A stretch of 64,000 bases of DNA from contig NZ_BAABWX010000001.1 in assembly GCF_040364665.1 (NCBI RefSeq), forward strand, positions 1,798,001 through 1,862,000, written 5' to 3'. Positions 55,618 through 63,956 of the stretch are shown one piece after another. Under the pieces are notes generated by a model. That model had not been told where the DNA came from, did no database searches, and saw nothing but the letters and a program-made list of their open reading frames with translations. The DNA is from Cognatishimia sp. WU-CL00825 (lineage in GTDB: Bacteria > Pseudomonadota > Alphaproteobacteria > Rhodobacterales > Rhodobacteraceae). The translations under genes were made by a program, and so were the position numbers. Numbering within the stretch: position 1 is the first letter of the stretch; each line of letters begins with the position of its first letter.

Positions 55618-56925
55618 ATGTCAGCACAGATTAAATATGCCTACCTCAAGGGTCACACGTGGCTCTATCGACGAAACTACCCGCGTGACGTGGCCGTCGC
55701 CCTTGGGTCACAGGCCCTGAAGCAGTCGCTAAAGACCGGGGACCCCGCCACCGCTCGAGTGAGGGCCGCCGAGGTCAACTCTCGCTGGGAGACCCAGGTT
55801 GCCCAGGTGCGTCAGGTGTCTGAAGAGGCGCTGTCTGATGCACAGGCGACCGCTCAGCAACGTCCATGGGAGCAGGATACAACCACTGCCCTCGCGCACC
55901 TACGGAGCACTCTGGAAGCCTCTGGCGTTGCTAAGCAGCGAGACTTCTCAGCCGTTCGAAAGACGCCCAAGACAGCCATCGGAGCCTCCAGTAGGGTATA
56001 CCTTCGACGGCGCAGCAACGAGCTACGTCCCGGTGGCTATAAGTCCGTGCGATACTCGATTGGCTTGTTCGTTTCCAGGTATGGTGATCGATCGTTGTGC
56101 AGCCTAACGCGCAAGGATGGGCAGGAGTTTCTGGGGCTGATTGGTCAGCTGTCTCCGGTCATCGGCAAGTCGGAGACAACACGTGGGCTGGGGCTGGATC
56201 AACTGGTGCGGTTCTCGGCGCAGGGGTCGGCTCGCATCACCGCTCGGACGCAGAAGCGCATCTGGGCGCAGGTCAATCACTGGCTGGACTGGGTGGTCTA
56301 TGAGGGGCAGCTGGAGGTCAACCCCTTCCGGTCTGTTCGCTTTGAGCCTCGGGTGCGCCCCAAGCCCTATGCCGTTCCCACCGACGAAGAGGTCAGCACT
56401 CTGCTCAGGACCGAAGACCAGGTGCTGCGACCGGTGATGTTGACTTGCCTGTTGTCAGGAATGCGTGCCGGAGAGGCGGCTGGGCTGTTGCGGCGGGATC
56501 TGGTCCACAAGGGCAACCTCGGGACCTTTGTGCACGTCAGGCCCAATGAGTTGCGATTGCTCAAGACCGACGCTGCTGAGCGATTGGTGCCGGTCCATCC
56601 CCTGCTTGAGGAGTTGTTCCTTGGGTTGCCATCGAGAGGCCCGCTGTTCCCTGACGTCTCAGTCAATCTGGTCACCAAGGCCTTCACCAAGCTCAGGGCG
56701 CGTCAGAAGCTCAAGCGTCCCGGTCTGGTGTTTCACTCAACAAGGAAGTGGTTTGTAACCCAGTGCGAGCGTACGGGCGTCCCAGAGCATTGGACGGCAT
56801 CGCTGGTGGGCCATCAGTCGGCGCGGTCTGAGAACGGGCTCACCTACGGCATCTACAGCGCTGGCATTAGCGACGCCCAGAAGCGCGGCATCGTGGACCA
56901 GATACGGTTGCCTTGCGTTGTCTAG
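55618..56925 (+). CDS. int: Tyrosine recombinase / integrase of the tRNA-Gln island
   Basis: A 435-residue phage-type integrase. The N-terminal part (YAYLKGHTWLYRRNYPRDVA) is like DUF6538-type integrases; a core-binding domain covers about 125-235. Catalytic residues are R283 (SGMRAGEAAGL), K316 (LLKTDAAERLV), H373 and R376 (HSTRKWFV), H399 (VGHQSARS) and Y410 or Y413 (GLTYGIYSAG). It probably moves the island at the tRNA-Gln 3' end. An 83-bp piece of a near-identical gene survives at 24555-24637. Confidence 0.92.
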   Translation: MSAQIKYAYLKGHTWLYRRNYPRDVAVALGSQALKQSLKTGDPATARVRAAEVNSRWETQVAQVRQVSEEALSDAQATAQQRPWEQDTTTALAHLRSTLEASGVAKQRDFSAVRKTPKTAIGASSRVYLRRRSNELRPGGYKSVRYSIGLFVSRYGDRSLCSLTRKDGQEFLGLIGQLSPVIGKSETTRGLGLDQLVRFSAQGSARITARTQKRIWAQVNHWLDWVVYEGQLEVNPFRSVRFEPRVRPKPYAVPTDEEVSTLLRTEDQVLRPVMLTCLLSGMRAGEAAGLLRRDLVHKGNLGTFVHVRPNELRLLKTDAAERLVPVHPLLEELFLGLPSRGPLFPDVSVNLVTKAFTKLRARQKLKRPGLVFHSTRKWFVTQCERTGVPEHWTASLVGHQSARSENGLTYGIYSAGISDAQKRGIVDQIRLPCVV

Positions 56926-56944
56926 GGTGGACAAGAAACAGACC

Positions 56945-56987
56945 CCCGGCTGGCGTCGTGCTGGCCGGGAGACACTTTGCTTTTTTT
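56945..56987 (+). terminator. Integrase terminator
   Basis: cccggc and gccggg (56945-56950, 56964-56969) pair around a 13-nt loop and are followed by seven T (56981-56987). Confidence 0.55.
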
Positions 56988-57201
56988 ATCGTGGTGAATG
57001 AAACTTTTGAGTCCATTTTGACCAATGTTGCAAAGTGTTTGAATGTCGGCTTTGGCACGAGTTGACCTCGTATTGAGCGAGAGTAAATTGTTCTGTATTG
57101 TCCGCTTATGGCAATGCTAATCCGGCGATACTTTTCGCGACTTTTCCTTCTATCTCTCAGGCATCAACGCTAGCCCGCTCCGCCAAAATAGACGCGAGGT
57201 A

Positions 57202-58077
57202 TCAAACTTGCGACTTTGCTGTACGAAAACACTGCGAAGTGAATTCAATAAAGGCATCTACCTTTCGTGAATCCTTGAGGTTCGAGAGACGTAAAGTTGA
57301 AATCGGAGCTTCGTTTGATTTCAAGACGTTGGGCAATACCTCTACTAACTGTCCGGACGCTAGTTCATCTGCGACCGCGAGCTCGGATTTCACCGCTATC
57401 CCAACTCCGCACTTGGCAGCATCTGTCAGTGTATCTGAGTTAGAGACCATCACGCTAATCTTGGGCATGTGCTTGCCTAATCCCCAATCCCTTTGCCAGG
57501 GGAGGCAAACCGATAGGTGGTTGGCCAAATCTGCTGACACCTCGGGCCTTCCGTGAAGCTTCAAATAGTTTGGAGAGGCACATAAAATGCGCCGATTGTC
57601 AGCCAATTTCTTTGACAGAAAACTGCTATCATTCAAAGCCCCAACCCGAATGGCGCAGTCTTGTCCCTCTTCAGCCAGATTCACAAAACGGTCGACCGCA
57701 AGAAATTCGAATGTCAGACCTGGTTCGGCTAGTTGAAGTTTAGTTAATTTGGGCAGAATGAACCGCGACAGAATCCACGGTGCCATTGTGACACGCAGGT
57801 GCCCTCGCAATTTTCCACCGTGACTGCCTATGTCTAGTTCGGCTTCGGCTAAGTCTTCCAAAATGCTTTCGACTTTGTCGAAAAAAGCGTTCCCTTCTGA
57901 ACTCAGCATGACAGTCCGACTGTTGCGGTGAAACAGTGTCACTCCAAGATACTTTTCAAGTTTGTTCAGTCGATGGCTGACTGTCGCGGGAGACAGCCCC
58001 TGACTAGAGGCAGCCGCCGTAATGCCACCGCGCTGCGCAATTTCGACAAAAGTTTGGAGATCTTCGATGCTATACAT
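57202..58077 (-). CDS. LysR-family regulator of the lactone cluster
   Basis: A 291-residue LysR protein: DLQTFVEIAQRGGITAAAS and SQGLSPATVSHRLNKLEKYL (helix-turn-helix), then an effector domain from about residue 88. It diverges from the SMP-30-like gene at 58179 with 101 bp between, the classical arrangement for control of the cluster. Confidence 0.9.
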   Translation of the reverse strand: MYSIEDLQTFVEIAQRGGITAAASSQGLSPATVSHRLNKLEKYLGVTLFHRNSRTVMLSSEGNAFFDKVESILEDLAEAELDIGSHGGKLRGHLRVTMAPWILSRFILPKLTKLQLAEPGLTFEFLAVDRFVNLAEEGQDCAIRVGALNDSSFLSKKLADNRRILCASPNYLKLHGRPEVSADLANHLSVCLPWQRDWGLGKHMPKISVMVSNSDTLTDAAKCGVGIAVKSELAVADELASGQLVEVLPNVLKSNEAPISTLRLSNLKDSRKVDAFIEFTSQCFRTAKSQV

Positions 58078-58178
58078 TTGAAATATTCGAACGATGGTTT
58101 CGATTTATGCCCTATTATATACATTTTTTTCCAATGCTACAGCCTCAAGTCATCAAAACGGTCATGATGGAGGAAAAC

Positions 58179-59255
58179 ATGTCCAGATCACTCTTTGCAG
58201 CTACGATTCTAGCTTCGGCACTTAGCACCGCGGCGATTGCCGAAATTGAAACCTACGCCACGTTTGACGCCGATATGCCTCCGGGCAATCTAGCAATTGC
58301 GCCGAATGGGCGGATTTTCATGTCAGTACATGAATTTTATGGCAAAGACTTGCGCATTGTAGAAGTCATGCCGGACGGAACAACGACCCCTTACCCCAAC
58401 ACAGAATGGGCAAATGCACCTGTAGGTGACGGACCCGGCTTAAAGGGTGTTCTTGGATTACGGGCAGATCGTGAAGGCATCCTGTGGATGCTTGACGGGC
58501 AGGCGGAAGGACAAACAGGGCGCGTTGTCGGATGGAACACCAATACCGAAACGTTGCATGCGATCCACTATCTGGGCCAGCCTGCAGCAAAACCGACCAG
58601 CTTTCTGAACGACCTTGCCGTTGATCGCGAACATAACGCGATTTACATCACAGATACTGCAAACGCTGAAACGACGGCGTTGATCGTCCTTAATCTCGAC
58701 ACTGGCCGTGCACGCCGCGTTTTGGAAGCCTCCACATTCACCGTGCCGGAAGACACTGACATGGTGATTGACGGCAAAGTCGTGAACCTTGGAGGCTCTC
58801 CCGCCAAGATTGGCGCTAACCCCATTACCATCGATCCGACAAATGAGTGGGTCTATTTTGCGCCGATGACTGCAAGTGCGATGTATCGTGTACGCACCAC
58901 AGATCTGCTGGACGAAGGCTTGTCCGATGCTGAGCTGAGCGCGCGTGTCGAGCGCTATGGTGACAAGCCGATTTCGGATGGATCCACCGTAGATGCGGCG
59001 GGCAACGTCTACATTACTTCTATCACTGAAGACGCGGTTGGCGTCACGAAACCAGATGGCACTTATGAGATACTTTATCAGGCTGACAACATGTCCTGGC
59101 CCGATGGTTTTGCTATGGGCGCTGATGGCTATGTCTACGTCACCATCAACGAATTGCATCGCTCGCCGGTCCTCAACGGCGGTGAAGACGCAACGCAGGG
59201 CGAATTCAGCATCATGCGTTTTCCAGCTTTGGGCGGTGCGGTTTCTGGGAGATAG
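58179..59255 (+). CDS. Secreted SMP-30/gluconolactonase-like beta-propeller protein
   Basis: A 358-residue exported protein: signal peptide MSRSLFAATILASALSTAAI then AEIETYA. The rest follows the six-bladed propeller pattern of SMP-30/strictosidine-synthase-like and 'major royal jelly' type proteins (PPGNLAIAPNGRIFMSVHEF, NDLAVDREHNAIYITDTANA, DGSTVDAAGNVYITSITEDA). ATG at 58179 after tggaggaaa. Family members hydrolyse lactones with a bound metal. A lactonase role in the periplasm fits the muconolactone-isomerase-like gene next to it. Substrate unknown. Confidence 0.82.
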   Translation: MSRSLFAATILASALSTAAIAEIETYATFDADMPPGNLAIAPNGRIFMSVHEFYGKDLRIVEVMPDGTTTPYPNTEWANAPVGDGPGLKGVLGLRADREGILWMLDGQAEGQTGRVVGWNTNTETLHAIHYLGQPAAKPTSFLNDLAVDREHNAIYITDTANAETTALIVLNLDTGRARRVLEASTFTVPEDTDMVIDGKVVNLGGSPAKIGANPITIDPTNEWVYFAPMTASAMYRVRTTDLLDEGLSDAELSARVERYGDKPISDGSTVDAAGNVYITSITEDAVGVTKPDGTYEILYQADNMSWPDGFAMGADGYVYVTINELHRSPVLNGGEDATQGEFSIMRFPALGGAVSGR

Positions 59256-59259
59256 CATC

Positions 59260-59577
59260 ATGCTATATCGCTTGGATTTCACAGTCGAGTATGACGCGAC
59301 CATGCAGCAACAAGGACTATTGGGCATCTGGGCTGAAGAGGCTGACCCCGCACTTGGGGCCAAATCAGCAGGAGTCGTCGTCGACCATTGGAAAATCGTC
59401 CGTGAACGTAGAGTTCTGGCCATCGTTGACGTCGAAACGCCTGACGCATTGGACCAAATCCTGTTTGATCTACCGATCATGCAAAAGATGGGCCATTTCG
59501 TGCAGGTCGATGTCAAATCACTGCGTCGCTACGAGGATTTTGCAGCTGACGTGAAAGAGCGAGTTGGTCGTTCTTAA
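59260..59577 (+). CDS. Muconolactone delta-isomerase-like protein
   Basis: A 105-residue protein of the CatC-like ferredoxin-fold group: MLYRLDFTVEYDATMQQQGL, IVRERRVLAIVDVETPDAL and FDLPIMQKMGHFVQVDVKSL. The family isomerises lactones in aromatic degradation. ATG at 59260, 4 bp after the propeller gene. No other beta-ketoadipate genes are present here, so the substrate is likely not muconolactone itself. Confidence 0.8.
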   Translation: MLYRLDFTVEYDATMQQQGLLGIWAEEADPALGAKSAGVVVDHWKIVRERRVLAIVDVETPDALDQILFDLPIMQKMGHFVQVDVKSLRRYEDFAADVKERVGRS

Positions 59578-59633
59578 AGCAATAGCGAAGCGTGCGCGTT
59601 TGCGCGCGCTTTGACCAGCCATAGGACCCTGAA

Positions 59634-60029
59634 ATGACAAAGCTCATCCACTCTATGATCCGCGTCGCCGATGACGGCGTATCTACACAATTTTACGCCG
59701 ACGCATTCGATCTTACGATTGCAGATCAACTCGATTTCGAGAATTTCCGGCTGACATATCTCAGCAATCCCAATAGCGATTTCGAACTTGAGTTGACGCT
59801 GAACAAAAGTCAGGATGAACCCTATGAACTTGGTACAGGTTATGGCCATCTGGCAGTCTCAGTGGATGACCTGGAGGCCTCGCATGCCAAATACACCACT
59901 CTTGGCATCACAGTCGGGGACATCGTGGCATTCGCACCCGATGGCGAACTCTTCGCACGGTTCTGCTTCGTGACTGATCCGGATGGCTACAAAATCGAAG
60001 TCATAGAACACGCCGGACGCTTCAAATAG
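59634..60029 (+). CDS. Glyoxalase/VOC-superfamily protein
   Basis: A 131-residue VOC protein resembling lactoylglutathione lyase: LIHSMIRVADDGVSTQFYAD, FELELTLNKSQDEPYELGTG, GHLAVSVDDLEASHAKYTTL and FVTDPDGYKIEVIE. Metal ligands are expected at H of LIHSM, E of ELEL, H of YGHLA and E of IEVIE. It ends the lactone cluster and could be an isomerase or a dioxygenase-like lyase. Confidence 0.85.
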   Translation: MTKLIHSMIRVADDGVSTQFYADAFDLTIADQLDFENFRLTYLSNPNSDFELELTLNKSQDEPYELGTGYGHLAVSVDDLEASHAKYTTLGITVGDIVAFAPDGELFARFCFVTDPDGYKIEVIEHAGRFK

Positions 60030-60200
60030 TTGCCAACTTTTGGCAGGCTCGGGATCACCGTTACCGCCGCACCGGTACATTGGTGCACATGTTATTGGTA
60101 CAGACTGACAAAACCCGACATTGGGTTGCAAGTAGCAAAAGGCGGCAAAGTCCGCTTATCCGACATATGGCGATGGCATGGGCGGCCCGACGACTACCGC

Positions 60201-60536
60201 TCACTCTTCATCAATTGCGCGTCCTAGCTTCAGGAGGAGCGCAAGCTTTTCGTCATCCAGGCGGCCAACCATTGAGTTCAGCACCAACAGCAGCTCCTGT
60301 CTTGCGGGGCCGACCTCGGCGTCACCAAAGTCAAAGAAGTCCTTCAATGGAAGCTCAAGCGCTTCAGCGATGTCGGCCAGCGTCGAGAAATTCGGAGCAG
60401 TTTTTCCGCGTTCAATGTTCGAAATTGTTTCAAAAGCCTTGTTAATAGCATCAGCGAGATCTGCCTGGGTCAGGCCTCTCTGAAGCCTGGCTGACTTTAC
60501 GCGCTGCCCGATGTTTCGTTTCAATTGATCATTCAT
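60201..60536 (-). CDS. XRE-family helix-turn-helix regulator
   Basis: A 111-residue protein with an HTH_3 domain in residues 8-62: GQRVKSARLQRGLTQADLAD, AINKAFETISNIERGKTAPN. The C-terminal 45 residues are charged. It faces the small exported protein across a divergent region; a phage-repressor-like or island-maintenance role is possible. Confidence 0.88.
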   Translation of the reverse strand: MNDQLKRNIGQRVKSARLQRGLTQADLADAINKAFETISNIERGKTAPNFSTLADIAEALELPLKDFFDFGDAEVGPARQELLLVLNSMVGRLDDEKLALLLKLGRAIDEE

Positions 60537-60707
60537 AACTTGATCTATAAAGCCGTGTAATTCCCTTTCCCATGATGTCTAGTTTCGTTATTAGTCACGC
60601 GACTCGAGTTTTCAAGCCGAGTTGCGAGAGCCGCTTCGAAATTACGCGGCGCGCTTGGTAGCAAAGCTGGGCAAATTGACGGCCTGTTGGAATTCAAGGA
60701 GGAACAC

Positions 60708-61040
60708 ATGAAGAAATCTTACGTGGTTTTAGCGAGCGTAGTCGTGCTTGGCGTTGTTGCATTTTCTGTCATACAGCAAAATGCTGCTGCCGAGGTCCAA
60801 GCGACTGCCGAGGGCAACTGTCAGAAATTCATCAACAAAGAACTAAATCCGCGCAGAAAAACAGATCCAGCCTACGTCATCGGCACCTGGCGCAAGGGCG
60901 AGAGGATCGTCGTGGAAGTTGCTTGGAGAACATCTAGTTATGACACAGCATACGAGTCCCGGCTGTGCGTCTACGATCCGAACTCGGGCCGAATGAGTGT
61001 TCCCAACGTGTTTGGTAGGTCTGTCTGGGAGAACACCTAA
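60708..61040 (+). CDS. Small exported protein of unknown function
   Basis: A 110-residue protein with an N-terminal hydrophobic segment (VVLASVVVLGVVAFSVIQQ) and a polar remainder containing NCQKFINKELNPRRKTDPAY and CVYDPNSGRMSVPN, with two cysteines that may pair. ATG at 60708 follows aaggaggaac. It lies between the XRE gene and the inverted repeat. Not recognised. Confidence 0.7.
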   Translation: MKKSYVVLASVVVLGVVAFSVIQQNAAAEVQATAEGNCQKFINKELNPRRKTDPAYVIGTWRKGERIVVEVAWRTSSYDTAYESRLCVYDPNSGRMSVPNVFGRSVWENT

Positions 61041-61093
61041 GAGCCTCGAAGTCTGGGAGCGTTTCCAGGGCCTCAACCGCCCCGCCCCCCCCT

Positions 61094-61306
61094 GTTTTGC
61101 CCCAGCTTTCGCCCCAGTTTCGGTGGTGGCCGGGGTTTTTCGATGGTTGTCAACGCTCGGCAAGGATTCCTACCACCCCAGCCATTAATCACAGACATTG
61201 CAGAATAAGACGCCATGGGCCACAGCGGGCCCCGGAATGCCCCGGTTTATGCCCCAGTGCGGGTGTCAGGGGAGGAGCGGTTAGCCGGTGTAATCTGACG
61301 GGTGCT
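61094..61306 (-). repeat. tRNA-Gln 3'-end repeat, copy 3 (inverted)
   Basis: The reverse complement matches copy 2 over its whole length, including the 75 bp on the far side of the tRNA end (61094-61168 against 44052-44126). It overlaps the left inverted-repeat arm. Confidence 0.8.
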
Positions 61307-61493
61307 AGAGGGCTCTCTAGGCGGAGGGATTATTAGGCTAGGGGAATAGGTATAAGTAATGAATAGAAGACAGTATAGAGAGACCCTAGATTACCTTATT
61401 GTTACCCACCCATAATAGAAGAAAGGGAGACCTATGGGAGACATTGATAACCCCTGGAACTCCCGCCCAATAGACGTCCACCGCTGGTCAGAC
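61169..61493 (+). repeat. Left arm of a 0.33-kb inverted repeat
   Basis: Runs from the tRNA-end sequence (tcctaccaccccagcca) through a non-coding leader to codon 20 of the polymerase-like gene. It matches 62900-63224 in reverse complement with only about six differences. It therefore includes att-like core, promoter, ribosome site and start codon. Confidence 0.9.
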
Positions 61494-62876
61494 CATCCTG
61501 AGGTCTCAGGGCTGTGTGACCGGATTTGGGACGCGTTCTTTCCGAGTGATCAGACCTCGGGACCTAAGCCTAAGACTGCCTTCAGGCATCAACTCCGGGT
61601 ACTGATTCTGGATCTATATGTCGCTTGGCTGGAAGACCCTGAGCTGTGTATCGGCGTCTCAATGTCCTCAAACTACTGGGACACTTCCTCCCGCTATAAC
61701 GCAATGCATCTTTCTAAGAAGATCATCCCAATTATCCAATCTCTAAATGAATCTGGACTACTCGACTTGGCAAAAGGGAGTTATTCAGGTCCTTTCGCTC
61801 GAGGCAACAGAACCACACGTGTTCGGGCGTCTGAACAACTTCGGGGTTGGTTTGCAGAGCTGGAAGTTAGCCGGAATGACGTGGGGCGCGTCGCAGGCGA
61901 AGAAATTATTATTCTTCGTGATGGTAAGGAAGCCAATCAAGTCGAGTATAACGATACCGATGAGACGCATCGTATGCGTGATGATCTTGCAAGATACAAT
62001 GCTGTCATCGACCGAAGCTTTATTGATATCCCCCTTCTTGAGGAGCCTCGGGTCGAAGGCGTAGCAACTGATCAGCACCACAAGCTAACGCGCCGTATCT
62101 TTAGTCGTTCCGATTGGCTGTGCAACGGACGTTTCTATGGTGGCTGGTGGCAACAAATTAATAGCGATTGGCGGTCCAAGATTTTCATCAACGATACTCC
62201 TGTGGTCGAGGTAGACTTTCGGAGCCTGCATGTTTCCTTGCTGAGCATTGAGACCGGCAACCAACTTGCTGATGATCCTTACACCCTGAACGATCACTTG
62301 CTCAGGTATATGCCACTTTCTTTGCAACGTAAGTTTACCAAACGCCTAATCCTGACTGCGATTAATGCCGCCTCAAAAGACACAGCATTCAGAGGCTTCC
62401 GGGACGGCTACCCAGCCGATCATGAAGGTAAGAGACTGACGAACGAGCAGCTCGAACGTCTTCTGGCTGGATTTTTGGAAAAGTCTCCCCATATGGAGGA
62501 CCTTCTTTTTGCGGATCATGGCATTCGTCTGATGAACTTAGATAGTAAGATCTCAGAAAGGGTTCATCGGCACTTCACAGATCAGGGTGTACCTGTGCTA
62601 TCGGTACACGATAGCTATCTCATCGATTATACTCGGGTTGGCGAGCTAAAGAGGGTAATGGCCAGCGCCTCAGAGGAGGTGGCCGGAGTTTCGTTACCCA
62701 CATCGAATGTTTTTTTTGGGCTCGATGAAATAGAACCAGAGGCCGAACACCTAAGGGATTATGTTGATTGGCGTCAAACCGCTCGTTCTGAGGGTTATCT
62801 GCGTCGTCTGGAAGAACACGAGCAAGCCACTGGTCAAGAAATCATACCCTATCGTGTCGCCCCTAAGCGGCCCTAA
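61434..62876 (+). CDS. Polymerase-like protein with family-A/T7-RNA-polymerase-type motifs
   Basis: A 480-residue protein not assigned to a known family. Residues 232-240 read GRFYGGWWQ; 258-266 read VEVDFRSLH, which resembles polymerase motif A (Asp 261). Residues 300-316, KFTKRLILTAINAASKD, resemble motif B with its conserved basic residue and the helix near the incoming nucleotide. Residues 388-397 read VLSVHDSYLI, like motif C (HDE in DNA polymerase I, HDS in T7 RNA polymerase). No exonuclease part is visible. ATG at 61434 follows aagggagacct. The gene sits inside the inverted repeat, and its first 20 codons are in the left arm. Identification is by motif only. Confidence 0.7.
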   Translation: MGDIDNPWNSRPIDVHRWSDHPEVSGLCDRIWDAFFPSDQTSGPKPKTAFRHQLRVLILDLYVAWLEDPELCIGVSMSSNYWDTSSRYNAMHLSKKIIPIIQSLNESGLLDLAKGSYSGPFARGNRTTRVRASEQLRGWFAELEVSRNDVGRVAGEEIIILRDGKEANQVEYNDTDETHRMRDDLARYNAVIDRSFIDIPLLEEPRVEGVATDQHHKLTRRIFSRSDWLCNGRFYGGWWQQINSDWRSKIFINDTPVVEVDFRSLHVSLLSIETGNQLADDPYTLNDHLLRYMPLSLQRKFTKRLILTAINAASKDTAFRGFRDGYPADHEGKRLTNEQLERLLAGFLEKSPHMEDLLFADHGIRLMNLDSKISERVHRHFTDQGVPVLSVHDSYLIDYTRVGELKRVMASASEEVAGVSLPTSNVFFGLDEIEPEAEHLRDYVDWRQTARSEGYLRRLEEHEQATGQEIIPYRVAPKRP

Positions 62877-62959
62877 ACAATTGCAAGGGAGAATTCCCTG
62901 TCTGACCAGCGGTGGACGTCTATTGGGCGGGAGTTCCAGGGGTTATCAATGTCTCCCAT
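62873..62959 (-). pseudogene. Duplicated 5' end of the polymerase-like gene
   Basis: The right arm encodes MGDIDNPWNSRPIDVHRWSD (as the gene's first 20 codons), then eight unrelated codons and a stop that overlaps the stop of the full gene on the other strand. It has the same leader and ribosome site as the full gene. Confidence 0.9.
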
Positions 62960-63224
62960 AGGTCTCCCGTTCTTCTATTATGGGTGGGTAACAATAAGGT
63001 AATCTAGGGTCTCTCTATACTGTCTTCTATTCATTACTTATACCTATTCCCCTGGCCTAATAACCCCTCCGCCTAGAGAGCCCTCTAGCACCCGTCAGAT
63101 TACACCGGCTAACCGCTCCTCCCCTGACACCCGCACTGGGGCATAAACCGGGGCATTCCGGGGCCCGCTGTGGCCCATGGCGTCTTATTCTGCAATGTTT
63201 GTGATTAATGGCTGGGGTGGTAGG
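62900..63224 (-). repeat. Right arm of the 0.33-kb inverted repeat (includes att-like copy 4)
   Basis: Reverse-complement match of 61169-61493. Its right end runs into the tRNA-Gln gene and shares the tRNA's last 16 bases. Segment 63086-63226 is the fourth copy of the tRNA-end repeat. Confidence 0.9.
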
Positions 63225-63283
63225 ATTCGAACCTACGGTGCACGCTACCAAAAAGCGTTGCCTTACCACTTGGCTACACCCCA
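63209..63283 (-). tRNA. tRNA-Gln (anticodon UUG)
   Basis: The 75-nt cloverleaf has acceptor TGGGGTG/CACCCCA, D stem GCC/GGC, anticodon stem ACGCT/AGCGT with loop TTTTGGT (anticodon TTG), T arm GTAGG-TTCGAAT-CCTAC, discriminator G and encoded CCA. Its 3' end is the integration target copied at 25.5, 44.0 and 61.2 kb. Confidence 0.97.
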
Positions 63284-63405
63284 ACTGTGGGGCGTGAATA
63301 CGACTTGTCGTAATGCTGCGCAAGACCCGAAAAGCAATTTTTTTGCAGAATTTTGATTTTTTCTGAACCGCTGTTTTGCGGCGCGGAAAATCAGCCAAAA
63401 ACCCG

Positions 63406-63427
63406 AAAAAAGGGCCCAAAGGCCCTT
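63406..63427 (-). terminator. Terminator of yqeY
   Basis: On the minus strand aagggcc and ggccctt (63410-63427) form a stem around a short loop and are followed by six T. Confidence 0.75.
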
Positions 63428-63497
63428 GTTGTAACCGCGGTTATGTAAGTGGAATCCAATTTCCCAACCCCCTAAGCAGTTGGAATAATAGAATAAC

Positions 63498-63956
63498 CTA
63501 GTTCAGACGGTCTTTGACCAAGGCCCCAACACGGCCAAAATCCATTTGCCCGGTGTATTTGCTCTTTAGGGCCCCCATGATTTTACCCATATCGCGAATG
63601 GACGAGGCCCCAACCTCAGAGATCGCCGCATCAATCGCTGCGGACACTTCATCATCTGTAAGCTTTTTGGGCAGAAATTCTTCGATGATCGTGATTTCGT
63701 TGGTCTCGCGCTCTGCCAGATCCAGCCGCCCGCCTTCTTCGTAAGTGCGCGCACTTTCCTGACGTTGCTTCACCATCTTTGACAGGATTTGCAAAACATC
63801 TGCTTCGCTTGCGCCATCGTCGCGCCCTTCGCCGCGCAAAGCAATGTCCATATCTTTGATCGCCGCACTGACCAATCGCAAAGTTGACAGCCGATCCGCG
63901 GCCCTGTCTTTCATCGCCTGTTTCAAGGCATCCGTGATATTTGCACGCAGAGTCAT
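63498..63956 (-). CDS. yqeY: GatB/YqeY domain protein
   Basis: A 152-residue YqeY protein: LRANITDALKQAMKDRAADR then LSTLRLVSAAIKDMDI and LPKKLTDDEVSAAIDAAISE, RDMGKIMGALKSKYTGQMDF. ATG at 63956 preferred over a GTG two codons earlier. Core gene of the chromosome, related to the tail domain of the GatB amidotransferase subunit; exact role unclear. The 44 bases after it look like the start of a divergent promoter. Confidence 0.93.
   Translation of the reverse strand: MTLRANITDALKQAMKDRAADRLSTLRLVSAAIKDMDIALRGEGRDDGASEADVLQILSKMVKQRQESARTYEEGGRLDLAERETNEITIIEEFLPKKLTDDEVSAAIDAAISEVGASSIRDMGKIMGALKSKYTGQMDFGRVGALVKDRLN

Larger units (their letters stand above)
44052..63226. mobile_element. Inferred right genomic island integrated at tRNA-Gln
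   Basis: Bounded by att-like copy 2 and the tRNA-Gln gene, 19.2 kb. It contains an intact tyrosine integrase (55618-56925), a reverse transcriptase, the second TTT-sulfatase-dehydrogenase module, a lactone cluster and the polymerase-like gene. Integration at a tRNA 3' end is typical for such elements; the limits are inferred. Confidence 0.5.

Noticed and set aside
57098..57556. Rightward frame of 152 codons
   Set aside because: Antisense to the LysR gene with biased composition and no start signal.
58458..59516. Long leftward open frame (352 codons) opposite the propeller protein
   Set aside because: It is antisense to a gene with a signal peptide and a clear family pattern; its own protein is rich in Cys, Ser and Arg with no domain character.
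63057..63419. Leftward frame of 120 codons across the tRNA
   Set aside because: It crosses the tRNA-Gln gene and repeat and cannot be a normal gene.
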